Shown: positions 1 to 6,459 of the stretch, piece after piece
Layout: each line of letters begins with the position of its first letter
Position numbering within the stretch: the first letter of the stretch is position 1
Assembly (NCBI GenBank): GCA_003524145.1
Contig: DODZ01000021.1
Coordinates: 1 to 6,722, forward strand
Source: Candidatus Apopatosoma intestinale
GTDB lineage: Bacteria > Bacillota > Clostridia > Oscillospirales > CAG-272
DNA: 6,722 nt
Reading direction: 5' to 3'
Made by a program: the position numbers and the translations under genes
The notes under the pieces: model-generated
Databases searched by the model: none
The model's input: only the letters and a program-made list of their open reading frames with translations
Told to the model about the DNA's origin: nothing

Positions 1-33
1 CAAGCGAAAAGAACTCTGAAAGAAAAGAATCAT

Positions 34-108
34 AAAGTAACTTTTTCCTTCTCGTACTTTTGTATGACCAAGAGGATGGTTCAGGGTGGCGAAGCCACCT
101 CTGAAAGG
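34..108. repeat. Dispersed intergenic repeat, left copy, with strong hairpin
   Basis: This segment matches 6157-6232 in the same orientation. From 52 to 108 the copies align without gaps and differ at only three positions (63, 77 and 106); the part before that needs a single-base indel. The core is a hairpin: TTCAG (80-84) plus GGTGGC (85-90) pair with GCCACC (94-99) and CTGAA (101-105), with a GAA loop and a bulged T at 100. Similarity to the right copy stops after 108. An ATG at 64 opens a 25-codon frame shared in part with the other copy, but it has no ribosome binding site, so I treat the element as noncoding. Its family is not recognised. Confidence 0.85.
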
Positions 109-187
109 GAATTGCTCATCGGCAAAAGCCTCTTTAAATAAAAAGGCGCATTAAAGCTCTGATTGAAAAAAATATTTGCTTTTAGCC

Positions 188-216
188 TTGAAAAAAGTGT
201 GCTTTTATGATATACT
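188..216 (+). promoter_or_regulatory. Sigma-A promoter, extended -10
   Basis: TTGAAA (188-193) and TATACT (211-216) are separated by exactly 17 bp, and a TG at 208-209 gives an extended -10. Initiation would fall near 222-225. No convincing gene starts directly downstream; two terminator-like hairpins follow at once. The transcript could be a small RNA, or a long leader of the lipoprotein gene at 482. The assignment rests on consensus matching only. Confidence 0.65.
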
Positions 217-239
217 TATCTTGTATCTGTATGGCTTTT

Positions 240-261
240 TGCGCGGAGGAGCGCATTTTTT
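240..261 (+). terminator. Short terminator-like hairpin with T6 tract
   Basis: TGCGC (240-244) pairs with GCGCA (251-255) around a 6-base loop, followed immediately by six T (256-261). The stem is only 5 bp, so termination may be partial. It lies about 20-35 bases after the predicted start of the 188-216 promoter, a position suited to a very short RNA or to attenuation. Confidence 0.4.
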
Positions 262-277
262 ATGCGATAGGCGAAAA

Positions 278-304
278 AAGAGCGCCAAGCGAGGCGCTTT
301 TCTC
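278..304. terminator. Bidirectional terminator-like hairpin
   Basis: AAGAGCGCC (278-286) pairs with GGCGCTTTT (293-301), with one G-T pair and a 6-base loop. On the plus strand it ends in TTTTCTC. On the minus strand the stem is followed by CTTTTTT, which is the better terminator. It could end the transcript from the promoter at 188-216, or a transcript arriving from the right on the minus strand. Confidence 0.5.
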
Positions 305-397
305 CGTTCTCGGCAAAAAGTATTGTGCAAAATATATAATATCCGATTGCTCAAATTGTATGAAACAATGAAATCGCATTATTTATAAAAATAAGAT

Positions 398-426
398 TTG
401 ATTGTTTGCCGTTTGAGTGGTATAAT
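398..426 (+). promoter_or_regulatory. Sigma-A promoter of the solute-binding lipoprotein gene
   Basis: TTGATT (398-403) and a perfect TATAAT (421-426) are spaced 17 bp apart, with TG at 418-419 giving an extended -10. Initiation is expected near 432-434, leaving a leader of about 50 bases before the ATG at 482. This is the best promoter match in the window and fits a well-expressed transport lipoprotein. Confidence 0.8.
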
Positions 427-450
427 TATCATAATTATAATGATAATTAT
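422..450. promoter_or_regulatory. 11-bp palindrome over the -10: candidate Fur-family operator
   Basis: ATAATTATCAT (422-432) is the exact inverse of ATGATAATTAT (440-450), separated by 7 bp. The arms contain ATTATCA and TGATAAT, the half-site words of Fur-family boxes (classical 7-1-7 form TGATAAT-N-ATTATCA). Here they are arranged outward with a 9-bp gap, so this is not a classical box. The arms overlap the -10 and the expected start site, where a repressor would act. In such AT-rich DNA a structural or chance origin remains possible. Confidence 0.4.
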
Positions 451-481
451 TTTTTTCAGATAAAATTCCGGAGGAAACAGT

Positions 482-2341
482 ATGAAAAGATTTTTGGCAT
501 TATTGCTCGCCCTGACATTTTCAATCTTCTGCTTTGTGGGCTGTACGAAAATAGGTGAGGACGGAAACGGTGCGGAGATAGATGTCTATCTCGGTACAAA
601 ACCTCTCAATCTCGACCCTGCTATCGCATATACGGATGAAAATGCGGTTCAGATACTCAATCTCATATTTGAGGGACTTTTCAGGCTGAATGCAAACGGC
701 AAGCTCGAAAAGGCGCTTTGCAAGAAGTATGAGGTATATCAAAATGCCCGCACAGGCATCAAGGAAATGAAGATAACCATCAATACCACACACTGGAGTG
801 ACGGCAGTGAGGTTCAGGCAAACGATATCGTTTATGCATGGCGCAGAATCCTTGACCCTGATTTCAATTCTCCCGCGGCTTCCATGCTTTATGCTATCCG
901 CGGTGCAAAATCGGCAAAACTCGGCGAAACTTCCATTTACGATATAGGCGTTTATCCCTCTTCAAAGAATACCGTTGTAGTTGAATTTGAAGATAATGCC
1001 GATGTAAATGAATTTCTCTGTAATCTCGCCAGCCCTGCGCTTGTTCCTCTCCGCGAGAACAAGATCTCCACATATAAGGACACATGGTCTCGCAGCAGCA
1101 CCGACCTTTCCACAAACGGTCCCTTCAGAGTAAGAAAATTCTCAAGCAATCCCACGGAAATTCTGGTGCTTCAGCGCTCCAAATATTATAAGCTCAATAT
1201 CGTTACAAATACAGAGGCTGCCGATAAATTCGTCACACCTTACCGTATAAATGTTCACTTTGATCTGCCTGCCGACCTTACGGTGGTTTACCTCAAGGGT
1301 GCGCAGGAGAGCGTTATGACAAAATATGCGGCAAAAGAGCTTTTCTACCTCTCCGGCATAACAAAAGCCGTTGCCGATGCAAATTCGCTCAAGCTCAAAA
1401 CGATTGATGCTTCTTCCACTTTCTCTTATATTTTCAACTGCAATAAGTCTTATTTTGCCGATGCAAAGGTAAGATATGCGCTTTCCGTCGCGCTCGACAG
1501 AGAACATATGGCAGAGCTTGTCGGCATGGGAACAGAGGCGGCAACATCTCTTCTCCCCTCTATGGTATTCAATACAAAGAAGGGCACGTCCTTCCGGAAG
1601 GCAAGCGGCGATGTTCTCCCCGCAACCTCACAGCTTGATGAAGCAAAGCAGCTTATCAAGGAATCCGGTATCAATCCGAAGTCTCTCGGTCAGATAGAGG
1701 TTTACTACCGTATTGACCCCGTAAACGACAGTGCCGGCTCCGACCGTCTCGGCAATCAGAGCAAGGAAAGAGCCATTGCACAGTATACAAAGACTGTTTG
1801 GGAAGAGCTCGGCTTCAATGTTGTCGTCCGTGGTGTCGGCGATGCCGAAATGGAAACAAGATACAATAACGGAAGCTATGATGTTATGGCGATAGATTTC
1901 AGCGTCGTTTCTCCCTATGCTTTCTATAATCTTGCACAGTTCGCACGTGAATACAGCGGTTCCTCCAAGCTTGTAATGGAAGGCGACGCGGATTTCGACA
2001 AGAGCGTCGGCAAGGAAAGATATTACATCTCTCTGCCGCATGCCTGCGGGTATATCAGCGAGGCTTTTGAAGAGCTTATCGAAAACGCTCACAAGGAAAC
2101 AAATGCAAAGGCGAAGGCACAGATTCTTCATGATGCGGAAAAGTTGCTTCTTGAGGAAGGCGGAATTTGCCCTCTCGTATTCAACAAGACAAACTATATG
2201 TCTCAGGAAATAAGCGGTCTCAAGACAACTTTCTGGGGAACGGTTGACTTCAAAAAGGCTGATCTCAAAAATTACGAAAAATACAATTTCGCAAATACAA
2301 CCTCTGAAAACGAAGAAACAACGCAGACAGAAACAAACTGA
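482..2341 (+). CDS. ABC transporter solute-binding lipoprotein, family 5 (oligopeptide/OppA type)
   Basis: This encodes a 619-residue extracytoplasmic binding protein that should capture peptides, or another family-5 ligand, for an ABC importer. Residues 1-20 form a lipoprotein signal peptide (KR, hydrophobic run, FVGC) with Cys21 as the lipidation site. Family landmarks follow in order: LDPAIAYTDENA near 45, IFEGLFRL at 62-69, WSDGS at 105-109, VYAWRRILDP at 117-126, then VRYALSVALDREHMAEL at 330-346 and EELGFNVVVRG at 441-451. A Thr/Glu-rich tail ends the protein. Length is slightly above the usual 540-600. The start is supported by GGAGG at 470-474, 7 bases from the ATG. The gene has its own promoter and a terminator; no permease or ATPase is adjacent, so it probably serves a transporter encoded elsewhere. 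The family is clear; the ligand is unknown, and nickel or other family-5 substrates cannot be excluded. Confidence 0.93.
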   Translation: MKRFLALLLALTFSIFCFVGCTKIGEDGNGAEIDVYLGTKPLNLDPAIAYTDENAVQILNLIFEGLFRLNANGKLEKALCKKYEVYQNARTGIKEMKITINTTHWSDGSEVQANDIVYAWRRILDPDFNSPAASMLYAIRGAKSAKLGETSIYDIGVYPSSKNTVVVEFEDNADVNEFLCNLASPALVPLRENKISTYKDTWSRSSTDLSTNGPFRVRKFSSNPTEILVLQRSKYYKLNIVTNTEAADKFVTPYRINVHFDLPADLTVVYLKGAQESVMTKYAAKELFYLSGITKAVADANSLKLKTIDASSTFSYIFNCNKSYFADAKVRYALSVALDREHMAELVGMGTEAATSLLPSMVFNTKKGTSFRKASGDVLPATSQLDEAKQLIKESGINPKSLGQIEVYYRIDPVNDSAGSDRLGNQSKERAIAQYTKTVWEELGFNVVVRGVGDAEMETRYNNGSYDVMAIDFSVVSPYAFYNLAQFAREYSGSSKLVMEGDADFDKSVGKERYYISLPHACGYISEAFEELIENAHKETNAKAKAQILHDAEKLLLEEGGICPLVFNKTNYMSQEISGLKTTFWGTVDFKKADLKNYEKYNFANTTSENEETTQTETN

Positions 2342-2358
2342 TTTCAATTGAAAAATGA

Positions 2359-2388
2359 AAGCGGCGCAGGCTATCGCCTGCGCCGCTT
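2359..2388. terminator. Strong 13-bp GC-rich hairpin, convergent intergenic region
   Basis: A perfect 13-bp stem (2359-2371 with 2376-2388) closes on the 4-base loop TATC, 17 bases after the stop of the lipoprotein gene. On the plus strand it lacks a following T tract. On the minus strand it is followed by TCATTTTTC, so it may be a back-up terminator for the minus operon or a 3'-end-stabilising hairpin for the lipoprotein mRNA. Confidence 0.6.
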
Positions 2389-2428
2389 CAGTCTGTCGAA
2401 GAAGTATATTTTACTGTAAAAACAGACT

Positions 2429-2451
2429 AAAAGGAGCCGATGGCTCCTTTT
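2429..2451. terminator. Bidirectional intrinsic terminator between convergent genes
   Basis: AAAAGGAGCC (2429-2438) pairs with GGCTCCTTTT (2442-2451) around a 3-base loop. T-rich sequence follows on both strands: TTTTATCTTTAT on plus, TTTTAGTCTGTTTTT on minus. It lies 15 bases beyond the cupin stop and about 90 beyond the lipoprotein stop, so it can end both converging transcripts. Confidence 0.8.
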
Positions 2452-2466
2452 ATCTTTATCGTATTA

Positions 2467-2829
2467 TCAGAATACTACCGTCAATATCATTTTGAAGCGT
2501 TCCTTACCGCGCACGGCATGAGGATGATGCGCGGGCATGACGATACTCTCGCCCTCGTGAAGTTCATAATCCTTGCCGTCTATCGTGATGAGCCCCACGC
2601 CGTCAAGGCAGGTGACAAAAGCATCGCCGCCCGACTCATGCGTGCTTATCTCTTCTCCCTTTTCAAAGGAAAAAAGCGTTATGCTCACGGCACTGTTCTG
2701 CGCGAGAGTTTTGCTGATTATCTGTCCGTCGCTGTAGGGCAGTTCGTCTGCAAGCGTGAGTACCTTTGCTTTTTCGATATTTTTGATAAGCATTTTCTTC
2801 GGGATTTTTACAACCTTTTTTTCTTCCAT
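2467..2829 (-). CDS. Small single-domain cupin protein
   Basis: This is a 120-residue cytoplasmic protein; one cupin beta-barrel covers roughly residues 45-120. Motif 1 is seen as G58-EEIST-H64-ESGGDAFVTCLDG77 and motif 2 as G93-ESIVMPAHHPH104-AV. The second His of the classical HxH is Ser66, and the Glu position holds Ala next to Asp69, so metal binding is doubtful or uses other residues. Compact cupins of about 110 residues with this GDA-F/L-V signature are known, without an agreed function. The start at 2829 is preferred because AAAGGA (2839-2844) sits 9 bases upstream. The alternative ATG at 2838, which would overlap the previous stop, directly abuts that site. As last gene of the operon, 5 bases after the membrane protein, it may assist envelope sugar metabolism, but that is inference. 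Confidence 0.88.
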   Translation of the reverse strand: MEEKKVVKIPKKMLIKNIEKAKVLTLADELPYSDGQIISKTLAQNSAVSITLFSFEKGEEISTHESGGDAFVTCLDGVGLITIDGKDYELHEGESIVMPAHHPHAVRGKERFKMILTVVF

Positions 2830-2834
2830 TTCAA

Positions 2835-4511
2835 TCATTCCTTTCCGAACAGATTATAGTTCAGAACAACAACCTTGTATCCGTCGATGTTGTATACCTT
2901 TGTAAAAGGAAATTCATAATCTATATATTCCTCCAGAAGTGAAAATTCATAATCGGAAAGCAAAATGAAATATTCGCTTATGTCGGGCTGGTCATCAAAC
3001 CATGTGTATTCCGACTGATATTCATATTTTTTTATTGTCCCGTTGACTATCTGAATATTGCGCACCTTCACCTTGGAGTCGGAAAGCACGGTTATCGCCT
3101 GCGATTTCCAAAATTCGGCATAGCCGTATTTTAGATCCAGCTCCTCAAGCTTTTCCGCTACTCTGTGCAGGTCGTTATCTCTGCCGTAGTCGGCAGGCAT
3201 TTTTGCTATCTGACGGACGGAAACTATGGGCGAAAGACAAAGCAGACAGAGCGAAAGCACGGCAAACCGTTTTGATACGAGAGCAAAGCCCTGCGGCTTT
3301 ATCAGCTCGCATGCCGTGACGGCGGAGGCAAGCACGGCTGTTCCGAGCATGGGAGTGAGGCGCCAGTTTGCGCTGTTCAGCCTGCCGAAAATATAGCCGA
3401 AAAGTATCAGCGCACTCTGCACGAAATGCGCGAGAAGCACGAGCTTCGCGCCGCGCGATTCTATCTTTTTATAGAGGCAGGCGCCGATTATCGGCAGAAT
3501 GAGAATGAATATTCCCGTGAAAATCCTTATCAGATTTCCGATGGATTCAATGCTGACGAGATCGTCGCCGTCCTTTACGGAAACGCCGATAAGCGAGAGC
3601 CACTCGCCGCCGAATTTGAGCAGATTGTCCTTCCATGTGTTCATACCGGAGTAACAGGAATACGCGTTGGGATAGCCCGCCTGAACGTCGCCGGAAAGAA
3701 GCTTCAGGAGCAGAAGCCCCGCTATTGTGGAAGCGAGGAAAACGGCGACGAGTGTAAGCATATTATTCCATCTCGTGCGCATGAGCGGCTTTTCTTCCTT
3801 TTCGGCGAAGATGCGCTCCAGTATCAGCGCACCGACGACAGGCAGAATATATGTCACCACAGACTGTATTCCGTTTGTCGCCGTCAGAGCGGAAAAGACA
3901 AAAAGCCCCGCCATAAGCACGATATCCTTTGCTCTGTGTGTCTTATCGGCAAAGAGCAGGCGGTCGCACGGCGTTTTATTTACAAGATAAAGCCCGAAGG
4001 CAAGGAAAAGCAACCCGAGGCTGTAATATATAATATGTCCCCACATTATCTCGCGGAGCTTGTCGCTTCCGGAGAGAACCATCGTCACGGCAAAAATGAT
4101 GAACGAGGTTTTTGCAAGATTATATCCGAGCGAGCGGGCAAGCGCATAGAGCGAGAGGAAGAAGAGCACGGCAAAAAGCACCATGCCGATATTGTGCGTC
4201 GTCATAGAAACGCCGAATATCGGGATAAACGGAAGCATGAGCAGATTTCCGCCGAAGGGGAGAAGCGCCGCATACTTGAAATTATCGCTTATCAGCTTTC
4301 CCGAGTCATAAGATGCCTGCGCCCAGAGGAGCGTATCCGTGCAGTCGGAATGGAAATATCCCTCGGCGGGTCCGAGGATATAATAGACCACGACGGCAAA
4401 AGAAAGCAAAATCAGCAGCAGAGGAAGCACTATTGAGGCTATTTTGCATATTTTCTTTTTATCGAGGGAAAAACGCGATTTTTCTTCTTTTATTTCGATA
4501 TCATTTTCCAT
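2835..4511 (-). CDS. Polytopic membrane protein, probable GT-C type glycosyltransferase
   Basis: This is a 558-residue integral membrane protein with a charged cytoplasmic N-terminus (about 22 residues). Around ten hydrophobic segments follow, near residues 23-46, 82-100, 107-127, 134-148, 157-177, 197-232, 249-271, 329-347, 356-376, 386-404 and 413-430. A soluble domain of about 125 residues ends the protein (432-558). The loop after the first membrane helix contains FHSDCTDT (53-60); acidic residues there are typical of GT-C enzymes that use lipid-linked sugars, such as the PMT/ArnT type. RLNSANWRL lies in the loop at 377-385. No specific family signature is certain, so acceptor and sugar are unknown; a flippase or polymer-processing role is possible. 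The start is set by GAGGAG (4522-4527), 10 bases upstream. The gene overlaps the preceding oxidoreductase gene by 11 bases, which points to coupled translation. Confidence 0.85.
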   Translation of the reverse strand: MENDIEIKEEKSRFSLDKKKICKIASIVLPLLLILLSFAVVVYYILGPAEGYFHSDCTDTLLWAQASYDSGKLISDNFKYAALLPFGGNLLMLPFIPIFGVSMTTHNIGMVLFAVLFFLSLYALARSLGYNLAKTSFIIFAVTMVLSGSDKLREIMWGHIIYYSLGLLFLAFGLYLVNKTPCDRLLFADKTHRAKDIVLMAGLFVFSALTATNGIQSVVTYILPVVGALILERIFAEKEEKPLMRTRWNNMLTLVAVFLASTIAGLLLLKLLSGDVQAGYPNAYSCYSGMNTWKDNLLKFGGEWLSLIGVSVKDGDDLVSIESIGNLIRIFTGIFILILPIIGACLYKKIESRGAKLVLLAHFVQSALILFGYIFGRLNSANWRLTPMLGTAVLASAVTACELIKPQGFALVSKRFAVLSLCLLCLSPIVSVRQIAKMPADYGRDNDLHRVAEKLEELDLKYGYAEFWKSQAITVLSDSKVKVRNIQIVNGTIKKYEYQSEYTWFDDQPDISEYFILLSDYEFSLLEEYIDYEFPFTKVYNIDGYKVVVLNYNLFGKE

Positions 4512-6066
4512 TTTCAGCCTTCTCCTCGTGATATTCTTTTTCCGTATTCACGCCCCAGACCTCTGCCTTGGAGGTTTTGCCTGCGGCAACGGCACGGACG
4601 GCTTCTATCGCCGTCATGATGGAGTGGTCCATATTGTTGTAGCGGTGCTGACCGTTTCTGCCGAGGCACCAGAGATTTTCTATGCCGTCGAGATATTCGC
4701 GCACCTGACCGAAATGATTGTATGAGCCGAAATATGCGGGATAAGCTTTTTTCACGCGGATGCGCACGCTGTCCAGTACATCTGCTTTGTCGATGACGCC
4801 TATTTTCGCAAGCTCGTCCGTGGCAAAGGCAATAAAATCGCCGTCGCTCATATTCCAGTATTCATCGCCCTCGTTGCAGAAGTATTCAAGCCCTATCCAA
4901 ACGGTGTTTTCAAAATTCTCAACCATATACGGCGACCAGTTGTTGAAAATCTGGAGTCTGCCGAGCTTGACCTCGCGCTCCTGAATATATATCCAGCAGT
5001 CGGGAACGATATCGCCGACTGTTTTGAATTTTGTCTTGTTCTTTATCTTCAGCTTGTTTACGAGAAGTCCGACTGTCATAAAATCGCGATAAGGCAGGTT
5101 CAGCGCGATATCGCGTACATCCTCGGGAACAACGCTTCCCATGCCGGAGACAAGATCCTTTATCGGCATTGTGGAGAAGAAAACATCGCCCGTGTAGGTC
5201 TTTTCGCCGTCCTTTTCCATGGCTGTGACGCTCTTTATATCATGTCCGTCGGTGTCTATTTTCATAACGCGGGAATTCATGATTATTTCGCCGCCGAGCG
5301 CGCGGATTTCATCTGCCATTTCTTCATAGAGCTGACCGGGACCTTTTTTCGGATAGGAAAATTCTTCTATGAGCGAGGTTTCCACCTTGCCGTCTTTCTT
5401 TTTGAAGGGCTTGGCAAGCGCGGACCATACCGCTTTCATGAGCGAAAGCCCTTTTACGCGCTGTGCGCCCCAGTCGGCAGGGATTTCCGAGGGATTGACG
5501 CCCCAGAGTTTTTCCGTATAATCCTCAAAAAACATCTCATAGAGCGGCTTGCCGAAGCGATTGATATAGAAATTGCGGAGCGAATCCTCTTTCTTTTTGA
5601 AAATGCTTGACCATACATAGCCGAAGCCCGCCTTCATTGTTCTGCCGAAGCCCATGTTTTTGAAGGTTTCCGCCTTCATGGAGATGGGATAATCGAAAAA
5701 TTTATGCAGGTAATATATGCGGGAAACTCTGCGGCGGCGGAGCATGACCTTGTCTGTCTTTTCCGGGTCGGGTCCGCCCTCGGCGAGCGCCTTTTCATTT
5801 TTGAGCAGGATATCATCCTTTGAGGGCGCGCCCTGCATCGGCATGAAATGCTCCCAAAGCTCGTTTACCTCATCTATCTTTGTGAAGAAGCGGTGTCCGC
5901 CGATATCCATGCGGTTGCCGCCATACTGCGCGGTGCGCGAAATGCCGCCGATAAATTCGCTCTCCTCAAGGATTATCGGCTTGATATCAGTCTCTGTGAG
6001 AAGCTTGTAGGCGGCTGTCAGTCCCGCGGGACCCGCGCCGATGATAACGGCTGTTTTCTTTTCCAT
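4501..6066 (-). CDS. FAD/NAD(P)-binding oxidoreductase, UDP-galactopyranose mutase-like
   Basis: This is a 521-residue flavoprotein. The N-terminal Rossmann fold shows G10-AG-PAG15 (GxGxxG), Glu34 at the end of the second strand for ribose binding, the G40-G41-ISR44 doublet motif and DIGGHRFF (54-61). YTEKLWGVNPSEIP (183-196) and PKKGPGQL (239-246) lie in the middle. GRNGQHRYNNMDHS (469-482) is the C-terminal FAD-contact motif, resembling the GR...YxNMD stretch of UDP-galactopyranose mutases. True mutases have about 370-400 residues, so this longer form belongs to the broader family often labelled amine or protoporphyrinogen oxidase; the substrate is unknown, and a nucleotide or lipid-linked sugar is inferred from the next gene. 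The frame stays open to an ATG at 6195, but that extension is Lys-rich, is encoded by repeat DNA and lacks a ribosome site. The ATG at 6066 has AAAGGA at 6077-6082. It is first in a three-gene operon. Confidence 0.9.
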   Translation of the reverse strand: MEKKTAVIIGAGPAGLTAAYKLLTETDIKPIILEESEFIGGISRTAQYGGNRMDIGGHRFFTKIDEVNELWEHFMPMQGAPSKDDILLKNEKALAEGGPDPEKTDKVMLRRRRVSRIYYLHKFFDYPISMKAETFKNMGFGRTMKAGFGYVWSSIFKKKEDSLRNFYINRFGKPLYEMFFEDYTEKLWGVNPSEIPADWGAQRVKGLSLMKAVWSALAKPFKKKDGKVETSLIEEFSYPKKGPGQLYEEMADEIRALGGEIIMNSRVMKIDTDGHDIKSVTAMEKDGEKTYTGDVFFSTMPIKDLVSGMGSVVPEDVRDIALNLPYRDFMTVGLLVNKLKIKNKTKFKTVGDIVPDCWIYIQEREVKLGRLQIFNNWSPYMVENFENTVWIGLEYFCNEGDEYWNMSDGDFIAFATDELAKIGVIDKADVLDSVRIRVKKAYPAYFGSYNHFGQVREYLDGIENLWCLGRNGQHRYNNMDHSIMTAIEAVRAVAAGKTSKAEVWGVNTEKEYHEEKAENGK

Positions 6067-6111
6067 GGTTTCTTCTTCCTTTCGGTATTTTTGTTTTTTT
6101 ATCTTTTTATA

Positions 6112-6192
6112 GAGTGACTTTTTCTTTATCGTATTTTTGCATGACGAAAAGTAGTGAAAGTAACTTCTCTCTTTATCGTACTTTTGCATGAC
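6112..6192. repeat. Imperfect tandem repeat, 47-bp period, upstream of the minus operon
   Basis: CTTTATCGTA-TTTTTGCATGAC at 6124-6145 recurs at 6171-6192 with one change in 22 bases, each preceded by an AGTGA-containing stretch (6112 and 6153). The second unit runs directly into the dispersed hairpin repeat, and a divergent third version occurs at 48-68. The array lies 46-126 bases upstream of the oxidoreductase start, so it is part of, or overlaps, that operon's leader or promoter. No convincing -35/-10 pair was found on the minus strand here. Confidence 0.75.
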
Positions 6193-6232
6193 CAAGAGGA
6201 GGGTTCAGGGTGGCGAAGCCACCTCTGAACGG
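6157..6232. repeat. Dispersed intergenic repeat, right copy, with strong hairpin
   Basis: This is the direct-orientation partner of the repeat at 34-108, with 54 of 57 bases identical over 6176-6232. The hairpin is longer here. GTTCAG (6203-6208) plus GGTGGC (6209-6214) pair with GCCACC (6218-6223) and CTGAAC (6225-6230), giving 12 bp with a GAA loop and a bulged T at 6224. The left copy lacks the outermost pair because of the A at 106. The copy leads straight into the inverted-repeat-rich region that fills the rest of the window. Confidence 0.85.
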
Positions 6233-6261
6233 CGTCGCCGAGACGGAGTATACCAAAAGTC

Positions 6262-6290
6262 ATATAAGAGGGCTTTCCTCCCTCTTATAT
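6262..6290. repeat. Perfect 11-bp inverted repeat hairpin
   Basis: ATATAAGAGGG (6262-6272) is the exact inverse of CCCTCTTATAT (6280-6290) with a 7-base loop. There is no T tract on either side, so a simple intrinsic terminator is unlikely. It sits between the dispersed repeat hairpin and the nested structure that begins at 6301. Confidence 0.8.
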
Positions 6291-6300
6291 ATCTCCTCCC

Positions 6301-6451
6301 GCGTGCACGAGTTAGTCGTACGAGCCATGCGTGGCGAGTACATGCGGCAAGGGATAAATCGAAAGTCGGCGGTTTTGCCGCTCCCCACGATTTCAGCCAT
6401 ACCACGCGTGCGAACATATCACACGAAAGAGCCGAGCAGATTCGTGCACGC
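6301..6451. repeat. Nested inverted repeats (four concentric stems)
   Basis: The outer arms GCGTGCACGA (6301-6310) and TCGTGCACGC (6442-6451) are exact inverses. Inside, 6326-6334 pairs with 6402-6410 (9 bp, one G-T pair). Further in, AAATCG (6356-6361) pairs with CGATTT (6388-6393), and the centre is the hairpin CGGC/GCCG at 6367-6380. All four are mutually compatible, forming one extended rod-like fold. The outer arms contain the self-palindrome GTGCAC, so the outer pairing is less certain than the inner ones. Confidence 0.6.
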
Positions 6452-6459
6452 ATTGTCTG

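Noticed and set aside
64..141. 25-codon frame in the left repeat whose first 15 residues nearly match the frame starting at 6188
   Set aside because: The shared reading is explained by near-identity of the DNA repeat; the frames diverge where the repeat ends, and neither has a ribosome binding site.
335..340. Perfect TATAAT at 335-340 as a further promoter
   Set aside because: No acceptable -35 lies 16-18 bases upstream; the promoter at 398-426 is much better placed for the gene at 482.
176..388. 70-codon frame opening with TTG at 176
   Set aside because: Its start overlaps the 188-216 promoter, there is no ribosome binding site, and it runs through two terminator-like hairpins.
1628..2347. 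239-codon minus-strand frame opposite the lipoprotein gene
   Set aside because: The plus frame has unmistakable family-5 binding-protein motifs across the same stretch; the opposite frame shows none.
3426..4436. 336-codon plus-strand frame opposite the membrane protein gene
   Set aside because: It is Glu/Arg/His-rich antisense shadow without domain signatures or a ribosome site; the minus-strand frame shows clear membrane helices and operon spacing.
6067..6195. 43-residue N-terminal extension of the oxidoreductase from an ATG at 6195
   Set aside because: The extension is Lys/Tyr-rich, encoded by repeat DNA, and precedes a normal GxGxxG N-terminus. The ATG at 6066 has a good AAAGGA site.
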